Positions 34,894 to 46,385 of a DNA stretch of 64,000 nucleotides are shown piece by piece. Position numbers and translations under genes: made by a program. This stretch comes from Stictocephala bisonia (Eukaryota; Arthropoda; Insecta; Hemiptera; Membracidae). The stretch covers positions 2,131,051-2,195,050 of the forward strand of contig JAQJVL010000101.1 in the NCBI GenBank assembly GCA_035578905.1, written 5' to 3'. The notes beneath the pieces are model-generated. The model was not told where the DNA came from. It searched no databases and saw only the letters and a program-made list of their open reading frames with translations. Positions within the stretch are counted from its first letter, which is position 1; the number at the start of each line of letters is the position of its first letter.

Positions 34894-35347
34894 TTTTGAA
34901 ATCCTATCATTATCAATATCGTATAATGTACTGTATAAAGTAAGTGAAAACATTGAAAAATAAGTTATTGAACGAAAATATTATAGTTTATTATATTAAA
35001 CAAGATAAGAGAAATAGAAGACAGTAAAAATCTTTTTCTCCTATTTTTTTCCTTCCACCCATACACGTTTAGTGTGGTTAAGAATACACAGAATGTTCAT
35101 ATTGGAGACTTCCACAAGAGAGCGGCTTTTATAACCATTGATAAACGTCTTTGAATCTTCTCCCCTCCACCCCGGAACTCACTAAAACTTCTCTATACTT
35201 ATTACAACTAGTGAAAAATGGATTAGTAAACAACGCTGATATTAACCCAAGAGCTAGATGAAAGTTGGGTGTTTTGCCAGAACTCCACATGAGGCGCTGA
35301 TATTATTATTATTTTTTTTTTTTTTCACGGAAGGTAGTGACGAACAT
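34894..35347. other. AT-rich spacer with poly-T tract
   Basis: Poly-T run at about 35312-35326. No coding signal. Confidence 0.4.
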
Positions 35348-35471
35348 GCCACACACTACCAATCCCGAGCCGTAACTTGCCACACACTACCAATCCCGAG
35401 CCGTAACTTGCCACATACTACCAATCCCGAGCCGTAACATGCCACACACTACCAATCCCGAGCCGTAACTT
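35348..35471 (+). repeat. 31-bp tandem array, 4 copies
   Basis: GCCACACACTACCAATCCCG plus AGCCGTAACTT repeats at 35348, 35379, 35410 and 35441. Confidence 0.95.
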
Positions 35472-35700
35472 TTCTTTGATGCGCCGTGGGGAATCCGATA
35501 ACAGACGGTTCGGGGCTTGACTCAGCCAAATACTCGCCGTTACGCTTGCGTCAGCGCTATGATGTACTCACTACCGTATATGTCAAAATGTTACGCGACG
35601 GTGCTCGGTTCTGTGCTCGGCTCGGTTTAACTCGCGAGGTTCACCGAGCCACTTGGCCAGGCGATGTGCAGTAGACTAATGGGAGTGGAGGGAGATGCCG
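35472..35700 (+). other. CpG-rich patch with a 62-codon ORF, unidentified
   Basis: Directly after the 31-bp array the base composition becomes GC/CpG-rich (CGCCGTTACGCTTGCGTCAG, GCTCGGCTCGG). The ORF 35486-35674 has an arginine-rich product without recognisable domain. It may be a transposon end or a promoter-like island; I cannot assign it. Confidence 0.35.
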
Positions 35701-35824
35701 AGTCAGTGTGTGCCATATGGTAAATAAAAGTAGAAAATTAAATCATGTGAAAATTAAATTGTTGTTTACAACCTGACTTAACCTTGTTATTGTTAATATA
35801 TAAATATTAAATAATAAAAGGTAA

Positions 35825-36349
35825 ATAAACACATGGTTATAAACACGATAGTTCACTGATTCAGAGTCAAATACCGTACTTTGCCCCCTCTAATAGTAGA
35901 CTTACAGATTTTTCTATACTATGAAACTTTGTTATCTAGGAGAACGAACTGTTCTCAATTGGAAAATTAACAATTTAGTTTTAAAGTGTACATAGCCAGA
36001 TTATAGTACATGGCTAAACATGGCGAGAAACACAATATTTTATTGATTCAGAGTCAAATATAGTCTTTGTACCCTCTAAAAGTAGACTTACAGATTTCAC
36101 TAGACTTTGAAACTTTTTTATCTAAGAAAACAAACTGATTTTAATCAGAACATTTGCAAATTTATTTTACCAAATGTTTAGCCAGTTCACGGGGCTAAAC
36201 ATGGCTAAATATGGCGAAACCCCCGATATTTAACTGATTCATAGTCATCTACAGTAATTTGTGTCCTGTAAAAGTAGACTTACAGATTCATCTAGACTTT
36301 GAAACTGTTTTATCTAAGAGAACAAACCGATTTCAATCGGATAGTTTTA

Positions 36350-36350
<1 letters not shown>
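35825..36350 (+). repeat. About 189-bp diverged tandem repeat, 2.7 copies
   Basis: ACTGATTCAGAGTCAAATA, AAAAGTAGACTTACAGATTT and CTAAACATGGC recur at about 35857, 36044 and 36235. Divergence is 15-25% by eye, so this is older than the neighbouring arrays. Confidence 0.8.

Positions 36351-36354
<4 letters not shown>

Positions 36355-36405
<51 letters not shown>
36355..36405. repeat. (TA)n microsatellite
   Basis: About 25 uninterrupted TA dinucleotides at the end of the 189-bp repeat. Confidence 0.98.
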
Positions 36406-36407
<2 letters not shown>

Positions 36408-36483
36408 ATCTATATTTTCATGTTATAATAAAAAATAATAACTGAGCACCCTTAAACAATTTTTTATTAAATCAACACGACCT

Positions 36484-36511
36484 GTTTCGGCATTTATGCC
36501 ATCTTCATAGG
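36484..36511 (-). other. GAAAC/TGAAGA stem-loop motif
   Basis: On the minus strand TGAAGA is followed by a perfect GGCAT/ATGCC stem and then GAAAC. The arrangement resembles, but does not match, a hammerhead ribozyme core (CUGANGA - stem - GAAA). A comparable arrangement occurs at 42111-42147. Confidence 0.35.
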
Positions 36512-36529
36512 TGTACATGTGTTTCCTTT

Positions 36530-37025
36530 TCAAAATGTTTACCTTTATTGTTTCAAGATATATATAAGCCATTTAGCACTCATCACGATTTCTGCAAAAA
36601 TATAGTCCAATTGACTTGAAATGTTGTACATATGTTTATCTTGACCACTAGAGGTTCACTAAGAAAGGATTTTCCTCTCCGACCTCAGGACTCCGTCTTA
36701 CTGGCCTCCAAAATTCTCATGGTATTCTTATGGACCTATTTGATTAACAGCTGTTAAATAGAAACAAATTGAATAAAATATTTCTAGAATTGTGTACATT
36801 AATAAATTCTTCATAATATCAACTGTTCTAAATCAGGTATTAGATTAATTAATTGTTTTTCAAAAACAAAATATTTAATTTGAAGTAATTTTTCAATGTT
36901 CTTGAATTTGTTGGAATTATTACTTATATGTTGATTGCAAGTCTTTAAATTGGAAGCTTGCTGCACATTTCGATTATATAATCAAACTTAATATTATGAC
37001 CGACGAAGCGGGTGGGTACAGCTAG
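36530..37025 (+). mobile_element. Possible Helitron-like or other non-autonomous element 3' end
   Basis: The segment ends ACGAAGCGGGTGGGTACAG followed by CTAG (37022-37025) and T. This resembles the CTAG terminus preceded by a GC-rich hairpin of insect Helitrons, but the hairpin is degenerate and the 5' end cannot be placed. No coding sequence. Confidence 0.3.
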
Positions 37026-37384
37026 TATTAAATAATTGTGACAATCATTAGTAATTAATTAATAAATTACCCATTTATTTGTTTATATATATAAATATAT
37101 TGATTATATCATAATTTGATTGATTGATTTATAAGAAAACTAATGTGCCTATTTCCAGAGCATTTGCAAAGACAGCATAATGTTGTTTTTACTTTAGCAA
37201 TAAGAGGTTTTAATTCAAATTAAAAGTGTAAACGACCTTTCTGATTGGCCGATATAATAAATGTAAACAAACCACAAAGGAGGTGAAAATAAATTCTTTT
37301 CTACACAGAGATGTGATGCAAGGGCAGCTCGACCGGCAACACAGTAACTAAGAAATCAGTCACATGATGGAGGGGTATAACACC
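37026..37384. other. AT-rich spacer
   Basis: Nothing recognised. Confidence 0.4.
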
Positions 37385-37690
37385 CCTCCACTATACGTGT
37401 ACCACTATACGTGTATGGGTGGGTTAATACGACCGTACGTGTATGGGTGGGTTGGTGGGTCATTACCACTATACGTTTATGGGTGGGTTAATACGACCGT
37501 ACGTGTATGGGTGGGTCCCACCCACCCACCCATACACGTACAGTGTTATTGTCCCACCCACCCACCCATACACGTACAGTGTTATTGCCCCACCCACCCA
37601 CCTATACAAGTACAGTGTTATTGTCCCACCCACCCACCCATACACGTACAGTGTTATTGTCCCACCCACCCACCCATACAAGTACATTGT
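37385..37690. repeat. 36-bp G/C-rich minisatellite with a head-to-head switch
   Basis: Up to about 37515 the G-rich strand is plus (GTACGTGTATGGGTGGGT). From 37516 the units are reversed (CCCACCCACCCACCC then ATACACGTACAG) with 36-bp spacing at 37517, 37553, 37589, 37625 and 37661. The junction is a palindrome of about 18 bp per arm. Each reversed unit has up to four C3 runs with one-base loops, a G-quadruplex-capable motif on the minus strand. The overlapping ORFs in several frames (up to 131 codons) are repeat artefacts. Confidence 0.9.
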
Positions 37691-38014
37691 TATTGGTTAT
37701 TAGTGTATAAGGAAACAAAATCAATATTGATATTTAAGGAAGTAATAACTACAGGGTAAATATTGTCTTTCAGAGAAACTAAGAATAAAACCAGTTGGTT
37801 GTGATTGTGTTTTGAATACACATTTGTCGAGTCTAAATTACATCCCTTCTTATCTGCTTAAAGAGGTTAAAAACTTGTAACTTTCTTCTTACAGACGATT
37901 CTCTAAAATTGCTTATTTAAAACCTTAATGATACCAAACGTGTAAATCATGCATGTGATTTCAACTTTTGGTAACACAACCTTGCTATGTTATCTTGCTA
38001 TGTCAATACTGTGG
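37691..38014. other. AT-rich spacer between the two minisatellite blocks
   Basis: Nothing recognised. Confidence 0.4.
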
Positions 38015-38235
38015 TATTGACCCACCCACCCGCCCATACACGTACAGAGGTATTAACCCACCCACCCGCCCAAACACGTACAGTTGTATAGTTGTAATTT
38101 GTATAGTTGTATTACATTGTCAAATTTGTATTTCTCTAAATCAGCATAATATCCTTAATGGTACAGGAAACCCATACACGTACAGTGGCATTGACCCACC
38201 CGCCCACCCATACACGTACAGTGGTATTGACTGGT
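38015..38235 (-). repeat. Second block of the 36-bp G/C-rich minisatellite
   Basis: GACCCACCCACCCGCCCATA plus CACGTACAG units at about 38018, 38056, 38170 and 38194, interrupted by about 85 bp of AT-rich sequence (38086-38168). Confidence 0.85.
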
Positions 38236-39392
38236 GGGACTGGGACTACGCTCCCCTCCACTCCTATAAGTTATATAGTATTATTCCCCTCATGCACAGG
38301 TCAAGTGCCTCGGTAAGCCACGCACGGCCGCCACTCAATCGCGAAAACATATCCTACCCTACATGAACTAAACATAACATAATATAACTACCTAATTTAA
38401 ACTATACGTCGTAGCATCTTTCCAAAATTAACATATATTCCATAGAAAACACTGTAAAAGTGATTACCCTTTTCTGAAAAAAGTCCCTAATATAAAGTTT
38501 CGATTCATGACTAAGATATGTAAGGCGTATAACGTTACTATCAAGTTCAAACACATTAAACATTATCAAAAATAGGTTACGTACTCTCGTAACGAAGCGT
38601 ATATCGTATAACACAACAAGGCACTGTAGGCATGGCCAGTAATGAAAGGTGATTGCCTGCGGCAAGGTCCTGACGTGTGTTAGTTAGAGCCTGAAACTGA
38701 CTTGCAGGTAAACACATGAACGTAAATAACACTTAGAGAGTACCAATTAAAAGTGATGTTTTATTTTTACTGTGACACCCTATCCTTAGGTAACAAAGTT
38801 CAATTCATTAATTTTACAGGAAATAATAGAACCTTTTGCGTTAATTCACTACCGCTTGATAAATATTGTATTGCTCAAAAACTGTTCCCCAATCATTTTT
38901 TCGTCCACTGTGCTGTTCCTTATCCACTAGGAATCCGATACCACTGGCCTTATCCTATCTCTTTCCAATAACTTACATAAGGAGAGCGCATTCAGCGGTA
39001 AATCAATCATTCGATTTATCAGTTTGTGATCAACTTTAGTAGCCACCTAACCTAACCTAATCTGACCTAACCCAACCTAATCGTAATTGCGATAAAAAAG
39101 TAGTGGTATAGAAGTAACGGTGTAGTGCATTAACGGAAAAGGTCGAATAATATAGCCTAAATGTAATAAAGTTTCTTAAAACAGCACATTAAAGTGTCAT
39201 AAAAACAATGTCCAAAATAATAAATGGTCTAACAGTTAACATTTAATTATTTTGACTCACTAAATCCATAATAAAATTAAAATTTTTTATGTGCTTATAT
39301 AATATGTTGTCTGCAATTTAGGCTGTACAAAATAATAATATGTAGATAAAAAAATATGATCAGATATGCGCATGTTCTAAGAACTAACATTT
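38236..39392. other. Intergenic sequence, unassigned
   Basis: Two ORFs (38402-38665 -, 87 codons; 38753-38971 +, 72 codons) show no recognisable domain. A reverse-orientation AGGTT tract (CCTAACCTAACCTAATC) lies at 39046-39085. The rest is AT-rich. Confidence 0.4.
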
Positions 39393-40325
39393 CCTGAACA
39401 CGTGGAATATTGGTGAATAAATTGTCTAAGGTACGCCTTCATATTGGATAAAGTGATACACAAGCCGGCACGTGTTGCTGTACTATAGTAATACTAATAC
39501 TAAAGGCGTATTATTGAAGTCTCTCCTGAACATGTGGAATATTTGTGAATAAATTGAGTAAGGTACGCCGTCGTATTGGATAACGCAATACAAAAGCGGC
39601 ACTTGTTGCTGTACTATAGTAATTCTAATATTGAAGGTGTACTATTGAAGTCTTTCCTGAACACGAGGAATATTGGTAATAAATTATCTAAGGTACGCCT
39701 TCATATTGGATAAAGCGATACACAAGCCGGCACGTGTTGCTGTACTATAGTAATTCTAATACTGAAGGTGTATTATTGAAGTCTCTCCTGATCACGTGGA
39801 GTATTGATGAATAAATTGTCTAAGGTACGCCTTCATATTGGATAAAGCGATACACAAGCCGGCACGTGTTGCTGTACTATAGTAATTCTAATACTGAAGG
39901 CGTATTATTGAAGTCTCTCCTGATCACGTGGAGTATTGATGAATAAATTGTCTAAGGTACGCCTTCATATTGGATAAAGCGACACACAAGCCGGCACGTG
40001 TTGCTGTACTATAGTAATTATAATACTGAAGGCGTATTATTGAAGTCTCTCCTGATCACGTGGAGTATTGATGAATAAATTGTCTAAGATACGCCTTCAT
40101 ATTGGATAAAGCGATACACAAGCCGGCACGTGTTGCTGTACTATAGTAATTATAATACTGAAGGCGTATTATTGAAGTCTCTCCTGATCACGTGGAGTAT
40201 TGATGAATAAATTGTCTAAGGTACGCCTTCATATTGGATGAAGCAATACATGAGCCGGCACATGCTGCTTACTATAGTAATACTAATACTGAAGGCGTAT
40301 TATTGAAGTCTCTTCTGAACAAATG
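39393..40325 (+). repeat. 131-bp tandem array, about 7 copies
   Basis: The unit starts CCTGAACACGTGGAATATTG, with starts at 39393, 39525, 39656 and 39787. Units typically carry CACGTG E-box palindromes in GATCACGTGGAG and GGCACGTGTTGC contexts. The first three copies are the most diverged and the central ones nearly identical, consistent with expansion from the middle. Confidence 0.95.
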
Positions 40326-41060
40326 TATGTTTGTTTATGTCAAGTTTATATTTAGATTATTATTACAGATTGCTGTCACATATTGTACTCTACTGACAGT
40401 TTTAATTGAATTGTTTACCTCATTTGTAAAGGGGTTGACAATATAATTTGACTACTCAAGACAAGATAATGGTTTCATTTATTTCACTTATTCATTATAA
40501 AATAAACAGGGTATGGGAGATTGTTGATTGTGCAGAAAACTGAGTGTAATCTTTGATATCAAGGACAACCAACTGATCCTTAGACCAGCCAGGGCAACCA
40601 CGAGGGCCTACAGCTTATCCTGGAATCCAAATCAGATGTTTTCAATAAATGTTATTTAGATTCTTTCTTCTGTGAAAGCGCGCACTTTTTTTCTATTTAC
40701 GCCAGTGGCATTTTTAACTTAATGTACAAACGTTGTTATGAAACAACGGTCCAAACCAATACATTTATTTATTTATTTATTTATCTACAAGTAGTGGTGC
40801 AGGAAGTGAGAGTTCAGCGGCTGTAGGCGGGAATGAGCTACATTTAGTACACGTTCAAATTGTAAGCGTTTTGTTTAGAAACAGGAGAATTTACTAAAAA
40901 AATAAAATATCACAATTAATACCATCCATACTATATTAATTGGAACTAAATCATAATCCATTAATGTTTCTTCATAATTGAAGTATTATGAATGGATATT
41001 CTTGCAAAATATCTATTAATAATTAGTATTACTAATGATTCTATCATTAACTTGTATATA
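40326..41060. other. Spacer with a fragment of the SINE-like family
   Basis: Bases 40586-40632 (CCAGGGCAACCA, GGGCCTACAGC, GGAATCC) match the family at 10887-11165. An ATTT microsatellite is present at 40762-40783. Otherwise AT-rich. Confidence 0.4.
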
Positions 41061-41492
41061 CAGGGTGGTCTGGACCTAGCGATAACGTTTTAACTGGTAT
41101 AATGACATAATAAATTTAATAGAATGGTGGACATTTAAAGTTTCCCACTTAGCCTACACCGTCTTCACTCAGCAGCAATCTTGAGATTTTTTTGAAAATC
41201 TTGTATAGGTTTTCTTTTTGCGGCCGTTACTTCCCTAAAACCATTGTTTTACGGTAAATACCCAACATTTTCAAAATTTACGTAAAATTTTGAATAAAAA
41301 GACATGGTTTTGCAACACAATAGTATGGGCTTTTTCCACGTTAAAGTTAAATTTCATAACATTAGTTTAGAAAAAAATAACAAAAGCACCATCCTATCTC
41401 AGTTACATTGTAGCTTACAGATTGTCAAATAATACCAAATACTTTCTTAACTAATAAGATTTCTTGCAATACCAAACAACCTACAAATTGCG
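41061..41492 (+). repeat. Left long terminal inverted repeat
   Basis: Pairs with 45972-46384. Shared landmarks include GGTGGACATTTAAAGTT, CACCGTCTTCACT, TAAATACCCAACATTTTCAA and TTCTTGCAATACCAAACAAC. Confidence 0.85.
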
Positions 41493-41599
41493 GACTTCAG
41501 TAAAATGGTAAGAGTGGAATTTATTTTTGTGTAAAATAGTTGACACCGTAGTTTTACTCACACCGCTTTCATTTACTAGTTTACGGCTATTATCTCTAG

Positions 41600-43145
41600 G
41601 TCTTCTCTAACTCGGTTCAGGACTTGATATTCACAAAAGGTGCTGCACCTACTTCACTCCGCTCTTTGGGGCAAAACATTGAGGGTCTTCTGAACCCTAT
41701 GAAATCTTCCAGAGACTATTCTTCATATGAAGCTATTACCGAGGCCAAATGCATATCTAAAAACAATGGTGTAATTATGGAGTTTTCAGAAAAAAAGATA
41801 GAAGAAAAAATGCCTAGTGAGATACGTGAAGATGAAGTCTCTGACTCGCATGCTGAAGACTTGTTTAGAATGTCTCTCGTAGCAGGGATTAACATTGAAT
41901 TAAATACAAGGTTTGTGGCTTTGAAGAATATAAATGAAAGATTTAGATTTTTAAGTGGTGTTCAAATTCATGAAATGGAAGTAAATGATTTAAAGAGTAA
42001 GGCAGGAACTTTGGTAAAATTTACCATGAGGATCTGAATAAAGAAGAATTTATAATATGTAGATAATATTTGGAGATTTCCAATGTGAGTGTTTAAGAAA
42101 CAAATACAACGTTTCGACAGGTATAACAAACTCCTGCTGTCTTCAGGTGTACTTACTAACTTAGCCTACATCTAAAACTTATTTTCCTCAACCCATACTA
42201 GATCAGAAAAGACTTATACTAGTCTACCTGCTAGATACTAAAGATTACTGTTGAAAGTCAAAAGTTCTTTAAAAAAAAACGCTATCACACATAACGTAAT
42301 TATACAAAATATAATACATAATATAAAATATAAAAAAATACAAAGTATGAAATCAAGTCAACAAAACACAGAGCAAGATATTAAATAGACCAAATACTCA
42401 ATGGCATACAAAAATAAATGCAAAATATGACAAAATCAACAGAGCATAGATGAGGTTATTAAACAGAAAAGTATTCAATGAGACACGAAATAAATGCAAA
42501 AATATGAAAAAATTCAACAAAACATAGAGCAGGTTATTAAATAGACAAAATATTCAACTTATCCAACCAGCTTCCATTTCCACTGAGGCGGGGGGAAGGA
42601 GTCCTCGCACCACTACACTCACGAGATCAACTCACCACGACCGTCAAAGACGAACTTACGTTAATTTTGTTATATATGTCGAACCGTTGTGTTTGTTTCT
42701 GAAACACTCAAAGCATTGGAAATCTCCAAATATTATCTACAAATCATGAACAATCCAATGATAATAAATAACTTTCAAACAACAGAAGAATTTATGTTTG
42801 AAGTTGAAAGTTTTAAGTATCATGCATTTACATTAGAGCAAGATTTTAAGGATGCTACACCCCTTTCAATTTTGGCTCTTATTTATAAACATAAACTTCA
42901 AGAAGCTTATCCAAACATAACCACAACACTGACAAAACAATTCCTGTTTCAGTTGCCTCTGGAGAAAGAAGTTTTAGCAAATTTAAACTGATAAAAAAAA
43001 TACTTAAGAAGTACAATGAGACAGGAGAGGCTATCTGACCGTAATAATATATCAATCGAATATAAGAGAGCTGCTTTGATCAATTAAAATGACATCATAA
43101 ACATTTTTGCATCAAATAAATCTTGCAAAATTAAACTGAAGAACT
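41600..43145 (+). pseudogene. Broken hAT-family transposase (DUF4371/ZMYM1-like)
   Basis: 41609-42020 encodes a stretch ending NTRFVALKNINERFRFLSG then KSKAGTLVKF, which resembles the region before the dimerisation domain in ZMYM1-like hAT proteins. A frameshift near 42020 is needed to continue (YHEDLNKEEF). A 682-bp MITE then interrupts. Coding resumes at about 42765 with EEFMFEVESFKYHAFT and IYKHKLQEAYPNITTTL, then ERSFSKFKLIKK (after a shift at about 42958) and STMRQERLSD (after another), the hAT C-terminal dimerisation motif order, ending near INIFASNKSCKIKLK (about 43100-43145). The N-terminal zinc finger and the catalytic acidic residues are missing or unrecognisable. It cannot make an active enzyme. 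Confidence 0.8.
42059..42740. mobile_element. 682-bp MITE nested in the hAT transposase
   Basis: Terminal inverted repeats of about 70 bp: left GTAGATAATATTTGGAGATT; right end reads the same on the minus strand from 42740, continuing through CCAATG and GAGTGTTT(A/C)AGAAACAAA. It interrupts the reading frame of the transposase. No clear target duplication. The internal 42320-42545 is an A-rich set of diverged repeats (ATAGAGCAGGTTATTAAATAG-like, about 65-bp spacing). The ORF at 42689 starts in the inverted repeat and is partly spurious. Confidence 0.7.
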
Positions 43146-43489
43146 GACATTATAACAGTGTACCTTAGTATTTATAGTATGTGTTATATCAGACTAACTA
43201 TAATTTCTATAATATACAAATACAGCGGATGATTTATACTATTTATGTACCGTGAAATCTTATGTACTTTTTGCATTTAAAATAAATAAATACCAGTTTC
43301 TCATTATTATTATTTCAGATAGATAAAATGATAAAAATACACATCATAATAATAATTTTTTTATTTAGTATCACAAGCTATAACCTAATTTCCAAGCATT
43401 CTTCAATTATTATTATTATCATGATAACACTTATTTTGACCCTTTTCTTTTGCACAACTTCACTTTTGTTTGAAAATAAAGTATTTGTT

Positions 43490-45205
43490 GATTCTTCTTT
43501 GGCAATGCAACAAGTAGAAATTACTTAATTAGTAGATATGTATCTACAACAACACAATGTTCAACTAACTGCATATTTAATTTGATTTGTGATTCTTTTT
43601 TGGCAATGCAACAAGTAGAAATTACTTAATCAGTAGATATGTATCTACAACAACACAATGTTCAACTAACTGCATATTTAATTTGATTTGTGATTCTTCT
43701 TTGGCAATGCAACAAGTAGAAATTACTTAATTAAAAGATATGTATCTACAACAACACAATGTTCAACTAACTGCATATTTAATTTCATTTGTGATTCTTC
43801 TTTGGTAATGCAACAAGTAGAAATTACTTAATTAATAGATATGTATCTACAACAACACAATGTTCAACTAACTGCATACTTAATATGATTTGTGATTCTT
43901 CTTTGGCAATGCAACAAGTAGAAATTACTTAATTAGTAGATATGTATCTACAACAACACAATGTTCAACTAACTGCATATTTAATTTGATTTGTGATTCT
44001 TCTTTGGCAATGCAACAAGTAGAAATTACTTAATTAGTAGATATGTATCAACAACAACACAATGTTCAACTAACTGCATATTTAATTTCATTTGTGATTC
44101 TTCTTTGGCAATGCAACAAGTAGAAATTACTTAATTAGTAGATGTGTATCTACAACAACACAATGTTCAACTAACTGCATATTTAATTTCATTTGTGATT
44201 CTTCTTTGGCAATGCAACAAGTAGAAATTACTTAATTAGTAGATATGTATCTACAACAACACAATGTTCAACTAACTGCATATTTAATTTGATTTGTGAT
44301 TCTTCTTTGGCAATGCAACAAGTAGAAATTACTTAATTAGTAGATATGTATCTTCAACAACACAATGTTCAACAAACTACACATTTAATTTGATTTGTGA
44401 TTCTTCTTTGGCAATGCAACAAGTAGAAATTACTTAATTAGTAGATATGTATCTACAACAACACAATGTTCAACTAACTGCATATTTAATTTGATTTGTG
44501 ATTCTTCTTTGGCAATGCAACAAGTAGAAATTACTTAATAAGTAGATATGTATCTACAACAACACAATGTTCAACTAACTGCATATTTAATTTGATTTGT
44601 GATTCTTCTTTGGCAATGCAACAAGTAGAAATTACTTAATTAGTAGATATGTATCTACAACAACACAATGTTCAACTAACTGCATATTTAATTTGATTTG
44701 TGATTCTTCTTTGGCAATGCAACAAGTAGAAATTACTTAATTAGTAGATATGTATCTACAACAACACAATGTTCAACTAACTGCATATTTAATTTGATTT
44801 GTGATTCTTCTTTGGCAATGCAACAAGTAGAAATTACTTAATTAGTAGATATGTATCTACAACAACACAATGTTCAACTAACTGCATATTTAATTTGATT
44901 TGTGATTCTTCTTTGGCAATGCAACAAGTAGAAATTACTTAATTAGTATATATGTATCTACAACAACACAATGTTCAACTAACTGCATATTTAATTTGAT
45001 TTGTGATTCTTCTTTAGCAATGCAACAAGTAGAAATTACTTAATTAGTAGATATGTATCTACAACAACACAATGTTCAACTAACTGCATATTTAATTTGA
45101 TTTGTGATTCTTCTTTGGCAATGCAACAAGTAGAAATTACTTAATTAGTAGAGATATGTATCTACAACAACACAATGTTCAACTAACTGCATATTTAATT
45201 TGATT
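43490..45205 (+). repeat. 101-bp tandem array, 17 copies, inside the transposon
   Basis: ATTCTTCTTTGGCAATGCAA begins at 43491, 43592, 43693 and so on, a period of 101 bp. Units are highly similar (mostly one or two changes). The 66-codon ORF 43328-43528 runs only into the first unit. Confidence 0.95.
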
Positions 45206-45971
45206 TGCTGTGAATGTTTTAATATTAAACTTAAATAAATTTGAATGTTTAAAAATTCAAATGTGATGGTTTAATTTACCTCACCAAATTTTTGTTATTT
45301 ATTGGCATTTATCTACCGGGGGGGGGGGTCGGCAGTCAAATCTTTGCCCCCCCCTGAAAAAATCGTAGTTCCGGCCCTGATCACCTATATCTTTATGATT
45401 AAGTTTGGCAGGACGCTCGTCTATGTTGTTAACACTTCTATTTATTTGTTGGTGAATAATTTTATATTTGCTGTTTTAAATTGACGTCAGGATTTTGACC
45501 CGAAGTTGGTATGTGGGAGGGTGTTGATGACCCATAAATACGTACATTCTTTGGGCTGACAACCTCCCCTACCTGGCTTGGGCTTCGCGCACTTTAGGAA
45601 CATTTTTATTGACCCTTCCAGGGCTTCGCGCACCTAAGGAACTCTTTCGCTCATTTAATGTGCGACCACATATAACACAGGTATTATCTTATCTAATGAT
45701 AAGGTAGACTACAATTAGTTATCGATTAATTCTTTCAGCTATACTTGGCTGATAATTAAACTATTCAAGTCTCTAAATTATTTCCTTTTTAATAAAGACC
45801 TCATTGTTTCTGTAGAAACATTATGGATATCTAATACAGAGAAATATTAACAATGTTTTCAGACTACCCATCAATGTTACAACTTAAGAGTGAACTCTTT
45901 AATACCATTAAGATATGTTAGACAGGCCGTGTTTTTCTAATATTTACTCGTTTTATTGCTTACTACAATGA
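45206..45971. other. Transposon interior, unassigned
   Basis: It contains a poly-G run (about 45319-45328), a TTTGCCCCCCCCTG stretch, and two copies of GGGCTTCGCGCAC (45588, 45623). No coding similarity recognised. Confidence 0.4.
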
Positions 45972-46385
45972 CGCAATTTGAAGGTTGTTTGGTATTGCAA
46001 GAACCCTTACTAGTTAAGAAAGTGTTTGGTATTATTTGACAATCTGTAAACTCCAATGTAACTGAGATAGGAGGGGGGGGGGCTTTTGTTATTTTATTTT
46101 TTTAACAAATTTTATGAAAGTTAAATTTCACGTAGAAAAAGTCCATGTCTTCTTATTCAAATGTTTACGTAGATTTTGAAAATGTTGGGTATTTACCTTA
46201 AAACAATTGTTTTATGGGAATAACGGCCGAAAAAATAAAACCTATATAAGATTTTCAAAAAAATCTTAAGATTGCTCCTAAGTGAAGACGGTGTAAGTGG
46301 GGAACTTTAAATGTCCACCACTTTATTACATTTATTATGTAGTTATACCTGCTAAAAAGTTTAACGCTAGGTCCAGACCACCCTA
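45972..46385 (-). repeat. Right long terminal inverted repeat
   Basis: Reverse complement of 41061-41492, with a G run (46072-46081) as the main length difference. Confidence 0.85.

Larger units (their letters stand above)
41061..46385. mobile_element. 5.3-kb DNA transposon with inverted repeats of about 430 bp
   Basis: Left end CAGGGTGGTCTGGACCTAGC at 41061; right end AGGGTGGTCTGGACCTAGCG read from 46384 on the minus strand. The arms (41061-41492 and 45972-46384) stay alignable over their whole length at roughly 80% identity. The CAGGG/TAGGG termini and the hAT transposase inside fit a hAT element. No target duplication is evident (flanks TGTATATA and GCGTACAA), so the ends or flanks have decayed. 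Confidence 0.75.

Noticed and set aside
37364..37759. 131-codon ORF rich in PTHPPIHVQ
   Set aside because: It arises from the 36-bp minisatellite, whose length is a multiple of three; similar ORFs occur in all frames.
38402..38971. Two moderate ORFs (87 and 72 codons) as possible small genes
   Set aside because: No recognisable domain, signal peptide, promoter or splice context; AT-driven composition.
14845..45205. CRISPR-like regular arrays
   Set aside because: All arrays are head-to-tail monomers without unique spacers, and the sequence is eukaryotic.
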